Positions 7,855-14,390 of a stretch of DNA of 64,000 nt are shown here, one piece after another. The stretch is from Oscillospiraceae bacterium (GTDB lineage Bacteria > Bacillota > Clostridia > Oscillospirales > Oscillospiraceae). Position 1 is the stretch's first letter, and every line of letters starts with the position of its first letter. The translations under genes and the position numbers were made by a program. The DNA lies in assembly GCA_910575815.1 (NCBI GenBank), contig CAJTFN010000004.1:124001-188000 (forward strand). Reading direction: 5' to 3'. A model generated the notes under the pieces. The model saw nothing but the letters and a program-made list of their open reading frames with translations, ran no database searches and was not told the DNA's origin.

Positions 7855-8562
7855 ATGAAGGAGCGACTGCAAAAGCTTCTCGCTGCCGCCGGGGTCTGTT
7901 CCCGGCGGGCGGCAGAGGGGTACATAGAGGCCGGACGGGTCACCATCAACGGCAAGATTTCCGTGCTGGGAGACAAGGCCGACCCGGAAGCCGATGAAAT
8001 CCGCCTGGATGGCCGGGCCTTGGAGCCCCGGAGGAAAACCGTCACCCTGGTGCTGAATAAGCCCCGGGGCTTCGTTACCACCCTGTCCGACGAGCGGGGC
8101 CGGAAAACGGTGGCGGACCTGGTGAAGGGTTGCGGGGCCCGGGTGTATCCGGTGGGCCGGTTGGACCTGGATTCTGAGGGGCTGCTGCTCATGACCAATG
8201 ACGGGGATCTGACCCAGAGGCTGACGCATCCGGGCGGAGAGGCGGAAAAGACCTATCATGTCTGGGTCCGGGGTCCGGTAGAGGGGGCGGCGGAGCGCCT
8301 GGCGGGGCTGCGGGAGCTGGGGGAGGAGCCCATTCGTCCCGCCGGGGTCCGGGTTCTCCGTCAGGGAGCTGGAACCGCGCGGATTTCCGTCACCATTCAC
8401 GAGGGGAAAAACCGTCAGGTCCGGCGGATGTGCGCCGCCTGCGGATTGACGGTGGAGCGCCTCCGCCGGGTGCGGGAGCACACCCTGGAGCTGGGGGACC
8501 TGCCTCCGGGAAAGTGGCGCTTCCTCTCGGCGGCGGAGATTGAGGCGCTGAAGGGCCCCTGA
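7855..8562 (+). CDS. rluB: 23S rRNA pseudouridine synthase, RluB/RsuA family
   Basis: A 235-residue RNA pseudouridine synthase with an N-terminal S4 RNA-binding domain (residues 1-60, LQKLLAAAGVCSRRAAEGYI) and a catalytic domain. The active-site Asp lies in GRLDLDSEGLLLMTNDG near residue 102. In Bacillus RluB modifies 23S rRNA, and rluB ends the scpAB-dacB block, as here. It begins 9 bp after the carboxypeptidase stop with GGAGGA between, so the two are translated from one transcript. Confidence 0.92.
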   Translation: MKERLQKLLAAAGVCSRRAAEGYIEAGRVTINGKISVLGDKADPEADEIRLDGRALEPRRKTVTLVLNKPRGFVTTLSDERGRKTVADLVKGCGARVYPVGRLDLDSEGLLLMTNDGDLTQRLTHPGGEAEKTYHVWVRGPVEGAAERLAGLRELGEEPIRPAGVRVLRQGAGTARISVTIHEGKNRQVRRMCAACGLTVERLRRVREHTLELGDLPPGKWRFLSAAEIEALKGP

Positions 8563-8589
8563 GGCTGGGAGAACGGGCCGGATTTGCGC

Positions 8590-8613
8590 GAAAAAGCCCC
8601 CTCAAAGGGGGCT
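8590..8613 (-). terminator. Intrinsic terminator for leftward glpP transcript
   Basis: AGCCCCCT (8595-8602) and AGGGGGCT (8606-8613) form a perfect 8-bp stem. Read leftward the hairpin is followed by TTTTTCGC. It lies ~115 bp past the glpP stop. Confidence 0.7.
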
Positions 8614-8659
8614 GACAGGGTTGCTTTCAGGAGGGAACTCATCTCACGCGCCTGTTTTT

Positions 8660-8690
8660 GAGCGGAGGACATTCCTCCGCTCGCTCCTTT
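8660..8690. terminator. Second hairpin between rluB and glpP
   Basis: GAGCGGAGGA (8660-8669) and TCCTCCGCTC (8673-8682) form a perfect 10-bp stem with a 3-nt loop. On the + strand GCTCCTTTT follows, a weak tail for rluB. Use as a terminator is likely but the direction is unclear. Confidence 0.5.
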
Positions 8691-8726
8691 TCCCAGGGGT
8701 GAATGAGCGTTTCTTTGCCGAGGGGC

Positions 8727-9296
8727 TCAGGCGAACCACAGCTCCTCACAGGTGGTGGACACCGCCGAGGCGCCGGCAGACAGGGCCGCCATCACGTCCT
8801 GCTTGTCCACCAGCAGGCCGCTGGCGATCAGCGGCTGGTCCAAATGGCCGCAGAGGCGGCTGATGACCCGGGGCATGGTACCGGGAAGGATGTCCACGGC
8901 GTCGGCCTGGCAGCCTTGGTGCAGGATGCTGTCGAAGGACATGGAGTCCAGAAGGAAAAACCGACGGATGGTGAGAAGGCCCAGCTCGTTGGCCCGTTGA
9001 ATGAGGGCGGAACGGGTGGAGATGATCCCGCTGGCCTGGGTGGTCTCGTGGAGAAAGTCCACCGTGATGTCCCGGACGGCCAAACCGTTAATCAGGTCCG
9101 TGTGGATAAAGGCCAGCTTGCCGCTGTCCCGGATGCGCCGTACCTGCTCCGCGATGTTGAGGATGGTGCCTTGGAGAAGGAAGACAGCGGCGCACTCCGA
9201 TTCCAGCGCCCGTGTCAGGCCCTCCTCGCTTTTCACAGCGGCGATGACGGGAGATTCTTGAAGGGACTCCAGGAATGGGGCAAGTTGTTCTTTCAT
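8727..9296 (-). CDS. glpP: Glycerol-3-phosphate responsive antiterminator
   Basis: GlpP-family proteins bind glycerol-3-phosphate and the leader RNA of glycerol genes, letting polymerase pass a terminator. This 189-residue protein shows the family TIM-barrel landmarks AVFLLQGTILNI, LAFIHTDLINGLAVRD, IISTRSALIQRA and AVDILPGTMPRVI. ATG 9296 is chosen over ATG 9314 because a perfect GGAGG lies 6 nt upstream. No glpF, glpK or glpD gene is in the window, so the target is elsewhere. It is divergent from a ROK regulator, with ~280 bp between them. Confidence 0.88.
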   Translation of the reverse strand: MKEQLAPFLESLQESPVIAAVKSEEGLTRALESECAAVFLLQGTILNIAEQVRRIRDSGKLAFIHTDLINGLAVRDITVDFLHETTQASGIISTRSALIQRANELGLLTIRRFFLLDSMSFDSILHQGCQADAVDILPGTMPRVISRLCGHLDQPLIASGLLVDKQDVMAALSAGASAVSTTCEELWFA

Positions 9297-9502
9297 AAGA
9301 AACCTCCATTTCATGAAAGCAGGGGCACTTTGGTGGAGAAGTTGGAAAGCGGAGCCCGGAGAAACGGCAGCCTGATCCCAAATCCTGGGGATGTCCTTCT
9401 ATCTTATCACAGACCCCCGGCGGAATCAACGGCTTATCCGGTCAAAATCCCCCAAGTTTTGCAATGTTTGGAAAAGACTTGGGGAATTCCGCTGAAAAAG
9501 AC

Positions 9503-9531
9503 TTGCTATTTGCCTCAAAATCCGCTATAAT
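9503..9531 (+). promoter_or_regulatory. Sigma-A promoter of the ROK gene
   Basis: TTGCTA (9503-9508), a 17-bp spacer and TATAAT (9526-9531). A perfect palindrome follows 3 bp downstream. Apart from this promoter and its operator, the gap 9297-9572 shows nothing recognisable. Confidence 0.75.
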
Positions 9532-9534
9532 TAC

Positions 9535-9549
9535 TATAAAGCCTTTATA
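9535..9549. promoter_or_regulatory. Palindromic operator candidate for the ROK repressor
   Basis: TATAAAG-C-CTTTATA is a perfect 7-1-7 inverted repeat covering the expected transcription start of the ROK gene. Such a position would block initiation, so autoregulation is likely. The divergent glpP promoter could also be affected. Confidence 0.55.
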
Positions 9550-9572
9550 AAACTGACAGGAGATGAAGGTCC

Positions 9573-10694
9573 ATGGCCACGGCTCCCACTAGCAATATGG
9601 ATGTAAAACGGCGCAACCGGGCCAATACTCTGCGCTGCATTTTGGCCTGCGGACGGGTTTCCCAGCAGGAACTGGCCCGCCGGTTGGAACTGAGCTGGCC
9701 CACGATTTTGCAAAATGTGAAAGAGCTGACGGCTCTGGGAGTGGTCCGGGAGGACGGGGTCTATGCCTCCACCGGTGGCCGAAAGGCCAAGGCCTATGTT
9801 CCCGTTTCGGATGCCCGGGTGGCTGTGGGCGTAGATGTGACCCGGGACCACGTGGGCGTGGTGCTGGTGGATTTGGATGGACACCTGCTGCGAAGAGCCC
9901 AGGGCAACCTCCGCTTCTCTCGGGAGGATGTGTATATGCGCTACCTGGGGGGATTGGTCCGGCGGTTTGTGGAGACCTACGAGGCCAAAGACCGGCTGCT
10001 GGGGGTGGGAATTTCCCTGCCTGGGGCTGTGGATGAGGAGGCGGGGCTGCTGCGGGATTCCCAGGAGCTGGAATTGAAGAACCTGCCCTTGGCCCGGTTT
10101 CAGGAGCAGTTCTCCTGGCCCTGCCGGTTTCTCAACGCCGCCAACGCCGCTGCCCTGGCGGAAGGCCGGGGCAGCTCCGGGGACTTGATTTACTTGTCCC
10201 TGGGGAACAGTATCCACGGCGCCGTGCTTCGGGACGGGCGCCCCTGGCTGGGGAACCGGCTGCGGGCTGGGGCCTTTGGACACAGCACCCTGGTACCGGA
10301 AGGCCGCCGCTGCCGCTGTGGCCGGGAGGGCTGCCTGGATGCCTACTGTTCTGCCCGGGTGCTGTCCGATCAGGCCGGAGGGAGTCTCGCCTCCTTTTTT
10401 GAAGCCCTTCAAGCCGGGGACCCGGAAAAGCGGGAGAGCTGGCGAGAGTATCTGGAATATCTGGCGGTGGCGCTGAACAATCTCCACACTGGTTTTGACT
10501 GCGACATTGTGGCGGGGGGACCTGTGGGAGCCTGCCTAGGGGAGTTTGGAGAACTGCTCCGGGCGCTGTTGGCGGAACGGAATCCCTTTGGACCCGATGC
10601 CTCCTATTTGAAAGAATGTAACTATCCCGAGGAACCGGCTGCCGTAGGCGCGGCGCTGACACAAGTGGAAGAATTTTTAGAAGCACCCTTTTAA
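9573..10694 (+). CDS. ROK-family transcriptional repressor (NagC/XylR type)
   Basis: A 373-residue ROK regulator. An N-terminal winged helix (residues 10-70, VSQQELARRLELSWPTILQN) is followed by a sugar-kinase-fold ROK domain. The zinc-binding signature appears as CRCGREGCLDAYC near residues 246-258, with Asp where the family usually has Glu. The kinase-type catalytic Asp of active ROK kinases is not obvious, as expected for a repressor. ATG 9573 lies after ACAGGAGATGAAGG. No sugar gene lies beside it, so the inducer is unknown. A palindrome at its promoter suggests self-control, and a strong terminator follows. Confidence 0.9.
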   Translation: MATAPTSNMDVKRRNRANTLRCILACGRVSQQELARRLELSWPTILQNVKELTALGVVREDGVYASTGGRKAKAYVPVSDARVAVGVDVTRDHVGVVLVDLDGHLLRRAQGNLRFSREDVYMRYLGGLVRRFVETYEAKDRLLGVGISLPGAVDEEAGLLRDSQELELKNLPLARFQEQFSWPCRFLNAANAAALAEGRGSSGDLIYLSLGNSIHGAVLRDGRPWLGNRLRAGAFGHSTLVPEGRRCRCGREGCLDAYCSARVLSDQAGGSLASFFEALQAGDPEKRESWREYLEYLAVALNNLHTGFDCDIVAGGPVGACLGEFGELLRALLAERNPFGPDASYLKECNYPEEPAAVGAALTQVEEFLEAPF

Positions 10695-10709
10695 AGGGGG
10701 AGTTCCATA

Positions 10710-10739
10710 GAAAACCGCCCAGAGGGCGGTTTTCTATTT
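10710..10739 (+). terminator. Intrinsic terminator after ROK gene
   Basis: AAAACCGCCC (10711-10720) pairs with GGGCGGTTTT (10724-10733) around AGA. The following 10740-10914 is AT-rich and shows no gene. Confidence 0.85.
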
Positions 10740-10914
10740 CAATAAATTCTTGTAAGATTTTATGAAAGTATTTTAAAAATTATGATATGGCCTTTGACAC
10801 TTTGCTTTCCCATTTTTCAAAGAGAAGGAAGCGTCTTTCACAAAGTGTATGCCCCGTGAGGATCGGGGGTCAGGAATCGTTGACTATTTAAAATTAATAA
10901 AATAAAAATAAATC

Positions 10915-10943
10915 TTGACTTTTATAAAATTAAAAGTTATATT
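10915..10943 (+). promoter_or_regulatory. Strong sigma-A promoter of the DUF2089 gene
   Basis: TTGACT (10915-10920), a 17-bp AT-only spacer except one G, then TATATT (10938-10943). A GAAAGGAGGGGAGG ribosome site follows 11 bp later. This suggests high expression. Confidence 0.75.
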
Positions 10944-10969
10944 AATATTATGAAAGGAGGGGAGGAACT

Positions 10970-11272
10970 ATGACAACGTTACCCCCATGGATGACGGATC
11001 TGGAAGAAGAGGATTGGGCCTTTGCGAAACGGTTCTTGCTGGCCTCCGGTTCCTTGAAAGAGGTAGCGGCTCAGTACGGCGTCAGCTACCCGACGGTGCG
11101 TTTGCGGTTGGACCGCCTGATTCAAAAAATCCGCATGAGCGAAACGACGGAGGCGGATCCCTATGTCTCGCTGGTAAAACGGCTGGCTTTGGACGGCAAA
11201 CTGGAATTTGATACCGCGAAGCTGTTGATTTCCGCTTATCGGGAGAACGCTTCGGAAAAGGGAAAGCCCTAG
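10970..11272 (+). CDS. DUF2089 family protein
   Basis: A 100-residue protein matching the DUF2089 family, which contains a helix-turn-helix-like segment: FLLASGSLKEVAAQYGVSYP, then TVRLRLDRLIQKI, at residues 23-55. The C-terminal DGKLEFDTAKLLISAYRE motif is also typical. The zinc-ribbon N-terminus found in longer members is absent. A DNA-binding regulatory role is plausible but unproven. It has its own strong promoter and very good SD and sits 160 bp before a small membrane protein gene, a pairing often seen for this family. Confidence 0.75.
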   Translation: MTTLPPWMTDLEEEDWAFAKRFLLASGSLKEVAAQYGVSYPTVRLRLDRLIQKIRMSETTEADPYVSLVKRLALDGKLEFDTAKLLISAYRENASEKGKP

Positions 11273-11432
11273 GTATTTCCGAATTTTGATGCAGTAAAAT
11301 GGACTGTATTCCTTGAAAACACTGTTAAAATGTGCTGTTTATGACAGAAGTGATAAAGCTGTGGTATTGATTTCTAAAAATAAATACTTTTTAAAAATAA
11401 TTTAGTTAAAAACATGATGTGGAGGCCATCTT

Positions 11433-11768
11433 ATGGATTTTGCTATTAGGCTCATAGTTGTGGTACTGTTCGTGCTGCTGGTAGTTCTGGTGGGAGGCAT
11501 TTTTTTACAGATTTTTCTCTCCAAGCGGGAAAGCCGCTGGCCTGGTCTGGTATTGCCCTTGCTGACTTTCCTGCAATCCCTGCTGCTGGTGCTGAATATT
11601 ATGGATACCGGCAGTGTGTCCCAAAACGTCCTTCTGGTATTGGTGACTTTGTTGGTTGGGAATATCCCCACCCTGGTGCTGCTGGCCATTTATTGGGCGG
11701 CTCGGGAGAAGCGGCGGGTAAAAAAACAGATGGATAAAATGAAGATTGATGATTTAGATGATCTGTAA
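11433..11768 (+). CDS. Small three-helix membrane protein
   Basis: This 111-residue protein is not assigned to a known family. It has hydrophobic helices at about residues 5-28, 37-57 and 64-88, a short polar loop with NIMDTGS, and a highly charged C-terminal tail (REKRRVKKQMDKMKIDDLDDL, about residues 91-111) likely in the cytoplasm. The SD before ATG 11433 is GTGGAGG. It follows the DUF2089 gene in the same direction and ends in a strong terminator, so the two may act together, for example as regulator and membrane partner. That link is inference. Confidence 0.6.
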   Translation: MDFAIRLIVVVLFVLLVVLVGGIFLQIFLSKRESRWPGLVLPLLTFLQSLLLVLNIMDTGSVSQNVLLVLVTLLVGNIPTLVLLAIYWAAREKRRVKKQMDKMKIDDLDDL

Positions 11769-11785
11769 GAGAAATGAAATTCCGG

Positions 11786-11822
11786 CAGATGGCACTTCTT
11801 TGGGAGTGCCATCTGTTTTTTT
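11786..11822 (+). terminator. Strong intrinsic terminator
   Basis: CAGATGGCACT (11786-11796) pairs perfectly with AGTGCCATCTG (11805-11815). Seven T residues follow. Confidence 0.9.
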
Positions 11823-11920
11823 GGAGGGCTTGGATACCGCCGATTCCAATCGGGGATGAGAAATCCTGAATATTTCCATATAGCTGCGGGAAACTCTGGC
11901 AGGTTTGTGGCCTTTGCTTC

Positions 11921-11948
11921 TTGCGCATTATGCGATAATATGTATAAT
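11921..11948 (+). promoter_or_regulatory. Promoter with palindrome upstream of the redox operon
   Basis: TTGCGC (11921-11926) and TATAAT (11943-11948) are 16 bp apart. The 11-bp palindrome CGCAT-T-ATGCG (11924-11934) overlaps the -35 box and spacer, a repressor position. The same palindrome occurs in the hicAB promoter. Confidence 0.6.
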
Positions 11949-12029
11949 GTAGAAGAGAAAAGCGGCGTGTCTCTCCGTCCGGCTGCGGGAACCCGCTTTG
12001 CACAAAACTTGAAAAGAGGAGCGATTGCC

Positions 12030-12656
12030 ATGAAGAACAAAACGATGCTTGCCCTGCTGCTTTGCGCGGTGCTTTCCATTGGCCTGTTGACCACCGGCTG
12101 CTCCGGGAAAACAGAGGCTCCCTCCGCTCAGAAACCGGAAGCGGACGCGCCGCCGGTTCAGGACTCGGAGGAAAAGGCCGGGACGGCCTCCGCTCTGGGC
12201 AGTTTGCATTCCTTTTCCGCGGATACTCTGGATGGTGGCGTCTTCACACAGGACGACATCGCCGCGAAGGACGTGACGGTGATGAATTTCTGGGCCTTGA
12301 GCTGCGGTCCTTGTATTGTGGAGATGCCGGACTTGGCAGCCTTTGCGGGGGCGCTGCCGGACAATGCGCAGGTGGTCACCGTCTGCCTGGACGGCAACGG
12401 AAATGAGGATACAGCGCGGGAGGTTTTGCAGGAGGCCGGGTTTGAGGGCGTCACCCTAATCACCGGCAGCGAGGACCTTCTGGAGCTGAGTCAGAATCTT
12501 ATGTACACTCCAACGACCATATTTGTGGACAGCGACGGAAACCTTGTGGGGGACGCCATCATCGGCGGGCAGGAGAACTTGTCCGCCACCTTCCTGGATG
12601 CGGTGAACGTGGTGCTTCAGGCCGGCGGGAAAGCGGAGATTAGCCTTGAGGGGTAA
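12030..12656 (+). CDS. TlpA-like thioredoxin-fold lipoprotein
   Basis: A 208-residue exported lipoprotein with a thioredoxin fold. The lipobox LLTTGC places the lipid on Cys24, and a Pro/Glu-rich linker runs to about residue 55. The redox domain has NFWALSCGPCIVEMP with CGPC at 92-95 and the cis-Pro segment YTPTTIFVDSDG near 158. It probably handles disulfide or thiol redox outside the membrane. ATG 12030 follows AAAAGAGGAG. It is the first gene of an operon with a CXXC microprotein and a membrane polyferredoxin, which could feed it electrons across the membrane. That pathway is inferred from context. Confidence 0.88.
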   Translation: MKNKTMLALLLCAVLSIGLLTTGCSGKTEAPSAQKPEADAPPVQDSEEKAGTASALGSLHSFSADTLDGGVFTQDDIAAKDVTVMNFWALSCGPCIVEMPDLAAFAGALPDNAQVVTVCLDGNGNEDTAREVLQEAGFEGVTLITGSEDLLELSQNLMYTPTTIFVDSDGNLVGDAIIGGQENLSATFLDAVNVVLQAGGKAEISLEG

Positions 12657-12786
12657 ATGGGCTGCGCGCTGGGGCACGTTGATAATGGCCCTAACCCTGC
12701 TTGCGGTAGGGTTGTGGAACCAGGAGCACTTGGAGGTCCTGGGGAAGGCGGTGAGAATATGCTTGGAATGTATCGGAATCGGGTAA
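12646..12786 (+). CDS. CD1871A-family CXXC-motif membrane microprotein
   Basis: This 46-residue gene is hidden between its neighbours. It starts at TTG 12646 inside the end of the TlpA-like gene, with GCGGAGA 6 nt upstream, and ends inside the start of the polyferredoxin gene. It has one membrane helix (residues 11-24, TLIMALTLLAVGLW) and the conserved tail KAVRICLECIGIG with a CLEC (CXXC) motif. These are the hallmarks of the CD1871A family, usually found beside the same two partners. The CXXC on the cytoplasmic or membrane face could relay electrons between the polyferredoxin and the lipoprotein. The start codon is the least certain part. Confidence 0.78.
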   Translation: MRGKWAARWGTLIMALTLLAVGLWNQEHLEVLGKAVRICLECIGIG

Positions 12787-13682
12787 AAGGGAGGACCCCC
12801 AAAGGGCGGATTTCCTTCCAGCGGATGGTGCAGCTTCTTTCCGCTGCTTTGCTGAACGGCTATGTGGCTGGCTTCCATAAGGGGAAGATTTTCACCGGCG
12901 GCACGAAGGCCATCTGTGTCCCCGTCCTCAACTGCTACTCCTGCCCCGGCGCGCTGGGAGCCTGTCCCATCGGTTCCCTTCAGGCCGCGGTGGGCGGAAT
13001 GAAGCGTCATTTTCCCTTTTATGTGCTGGGCACGCTCATGCTGTTCGGCGTGGTTCTGGGCCGGGCGGTCTGCGGCCTGTTGTGTCCTTTTGGACTGGTG
13101 CAGGATTTGCTCTATAAAATCCCGGTTCCCAAGATCAGGGTTCCGAAGCGGGTAGACCGTCCCGCCCGGTATATAAAATACATGGTCCTGTTGGTGTTGG
13201 TGGTGCTGCTTCCGGCCTTTGCGGTGACGGAAAGCGGGGTGACGCCGCCCTATTTCTGCCAATATATCTGCCCCGCCGGGACACTGGGCGGCGGAATTCC
13301 CCTGATGATTGCGGACCCGGCCCTTCGGAAGCTGGCCGGGGCGCTGTTCAGCTGGAAGGCCCTGGTGCTGGCGGTGATCGTGGCGGCGTCCATGGGAATT
13401 CACCGCCCGTTCTGCCGGTATCTGTGCCCCTTGGGGGCGTTCTACGCCTGGTTTAATCGCTTCAGCTTTTTCCAAATGCGTCTGGACGCCAGGAAGTGCA
13501 TTGACTGCAAAGCCTGCGAGCGCGTTTGCCCGATGGCGGTGGAGGTTACGAAGGACATCAACAGTCCGGAGTGTATTCGCTGCGGAGCGTGCAAAACGGC
13601 CTGTCCCACCGGGGCGATACGCTCCGGCTTTGAGCGCGGAGCGAAGCGAACGGAGGGGGAGTCCTTCTTCGAAGAGCCGTAG
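12759..13682 (+). CDS. Membrane polyferredoxin (NapH/MauN-type 4Fe-4S protein)
   Basis: A 307-residue membrane protein of the NapH/4Fe-4S family. It has about four to five helices, several Cys-rich segments (CVPVLNCYSC, CGLLCPFG, CQYICPAG, CRYLCPLG) and a C-terminal pair of 4Fe-4S ferredoxin motifs, CIDCKACERVCP and CIRCGACKTACP. Such proteins move electrons through the membrane. The open frame extends to 12657, but homologues begin close to RISFQRMVQLLSAALLNG, so ATG 12759 is chosen; ATG 12768 is also possible. It overlaps the CXXC microprotein gene by 28 bp, showing tight coupling. With the TlpA-like lipoprotein it forms a likely transmembrane thiol-redox relay. Confidence 0.85.
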   Translation: MLGMYRNRVKGRTPKGRISFQRMVQLLSAALLNGYVAGFHKGKIFTGGTKAICVPVLNCYSCPGALGACPIGSLQAAVGGMKRHFPFYVLGTLMLFGVVLGRAVCGLLCPFGLVQDLLYKIPVPKIRVPKRVDRPARYIKYMVLLVLVVLLPAFAVTESGVTPPYFCQYICPAGTLGGGIPLMIADPALRKLAGALFSWKALVLAVIVAASMGIHRPFCRYLCPLGAFYAWFNRFSFFQMRLDARKCIDCKACERVCPMAVEVTKDINSPECIRCGACKTACPTGAIRSGFERGAKRTEGESFFEEP

Positions 13683-13748
13683 GTCCGTTTCGTCTCTTTT
13701 GAAAAAGTGTTGCCGAGGTATCACTTTGGCAGTTTCTACAAAGCCAGG

Positions 13749-13777
13749 TTGAAGCCATAATAGCTGTGTGCTATAAT
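13749..13777 (+). promoter_or_regulatory. Promoter-like sequence abutting the inverted-repeat element
   Basis: TTGAAG (13749-13754), 17 bp, TATAAT (13772-13777). The predicted start (~13784) coincides with the first base of the 126-bp element. No ORF follows, so it may drive a short RNA or be a stranded promoter. Confidence 0.4.
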
Positions 13778-13782
13778 GGATT

Positions 13783-13908
13783 TAGAGCAGTTCCCAAAAA
13801 TATTGGGAAAAGTTCGGCGGTCCGGAGGCTGCATAGCTGCGTCCTTCGTCCTGCTCTGCGACCTCTGTCCTCGTCTCCTTTTTCTCATTATTTCTGGGAA
13901 CTGCTCTA
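13783..13908. repeat. 126-bp MITE-like element with TA-flanked inverted repeats
   Basis: TAGAGCAGTTCCCA (13783-13796) is repeated exactly in inverse at 13895-13908. The match extends inward with 7 of 9 further positions. The outermost bases are TA at both ends, as expected for a TA target duplication of IS630/Tc1-type elements. No transposase is encoded. It occupies part of the gene-free stretch 13683-14390. Confidence 0.65.
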
Positions 13909-14017
13909 GCTATGGAAGAGAGATGTGAGATTATGAATTCAACTTGTTTTAACGATAATCGGATTACTTATTTTGTTAAGACGCAATTCCCTCAAATCTG
14001 AAAAGAGACTTCGTTTC

Positions 14018-14164
14018 GGGAGTGTCCTATTTTAAGATTTTATTTTGTAGGGGCCGGCCCCTTGGGCGGCCCGTTGTGAGGACCAATTCTTGTGCCGGCA
14101 GGCCGCCGAGGGCGGCGGCCCCTACACGATGGTCCCCTTTTAAAATGCGCGATAGGGCAATCCC
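14018..14164 (+). repeat. 147-bp dispersed repeat, copy A
   Basis: This segment reappears inverted at 36380-36526 with about 8 mismatches. It has imperfect outer ends (GGGAGTGTCCTAT against GGGATTGCCCTAT) and GC-rich inner inverted repeats (GTAGGGGCCG against CGGCGGCCCCTAC). It encodes nothing. A TTGACA -35 box lies 15 nt beyond its right end in both copies. Confidence 0.8.
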
Positions 14165-14180
14165 CTTTGTTTCCCTTCGA

Positions 14181-14209
14181 TTGACACGAAAACGGGGCTA
14201 TGATAAAAT
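14181..14209 (+). promoter_or_regulatory. Promoter of the amidohydrolase gene
   Basis: A perfect TTGACA (14181-14186), 17 bp, TAAAAT (14204-14209). The start near 14216 leaves a ~175-nt leader before ATG 14391. Confidence 0.75.
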
Positions 14210-14216
14210 AATAAAA

Positions 14217-14330
14217 TTCTCCCGCCGCAGAGGCGTTCCGGAGGAGTTTTGCGTTCATGCCATCCCCCTGTGGGCGTCTCAAAAGTGTCGATTCCCTTTG
14301 AGAGACGGCGGGGAGAACCTACAGGGACTT
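14217..14330 (+). ncRNA. Structured 5' leader, candidate riboswitch-like element
   Basis: TTCTCCCGCCG (14217-14227) pairs with the complementary run at 14306-14317 (one bulged G), closing a ~100-nt domain at the very 5' end of the transcript. Inside, GTCTCAAA (from 14276) pairs with TTTGAGAGAC. CCCTGT (14266-14271) can pair across the closing stem with ACAGGG (14321-14326), just before a TTTT run, giving an alternative or pseudoknotted fold. It does not match the purine, SAM, TPP, FMN, THF or guanidine signatures I know. Confidence 0.4.
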
Positions 14331-14390
14331 TTATAGCGTATCTGGAGAAGATTGCAGTCGTTATTTTGAAAGGGGAGGAATTTCTATATT

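Noticed and set aside
14217..14390. Purine, SAM or THF riboswitch before the amidohydrolase
   Set aside because: None of the conserved core strings of these classes could be found, so only a generic structured leader is claimed.
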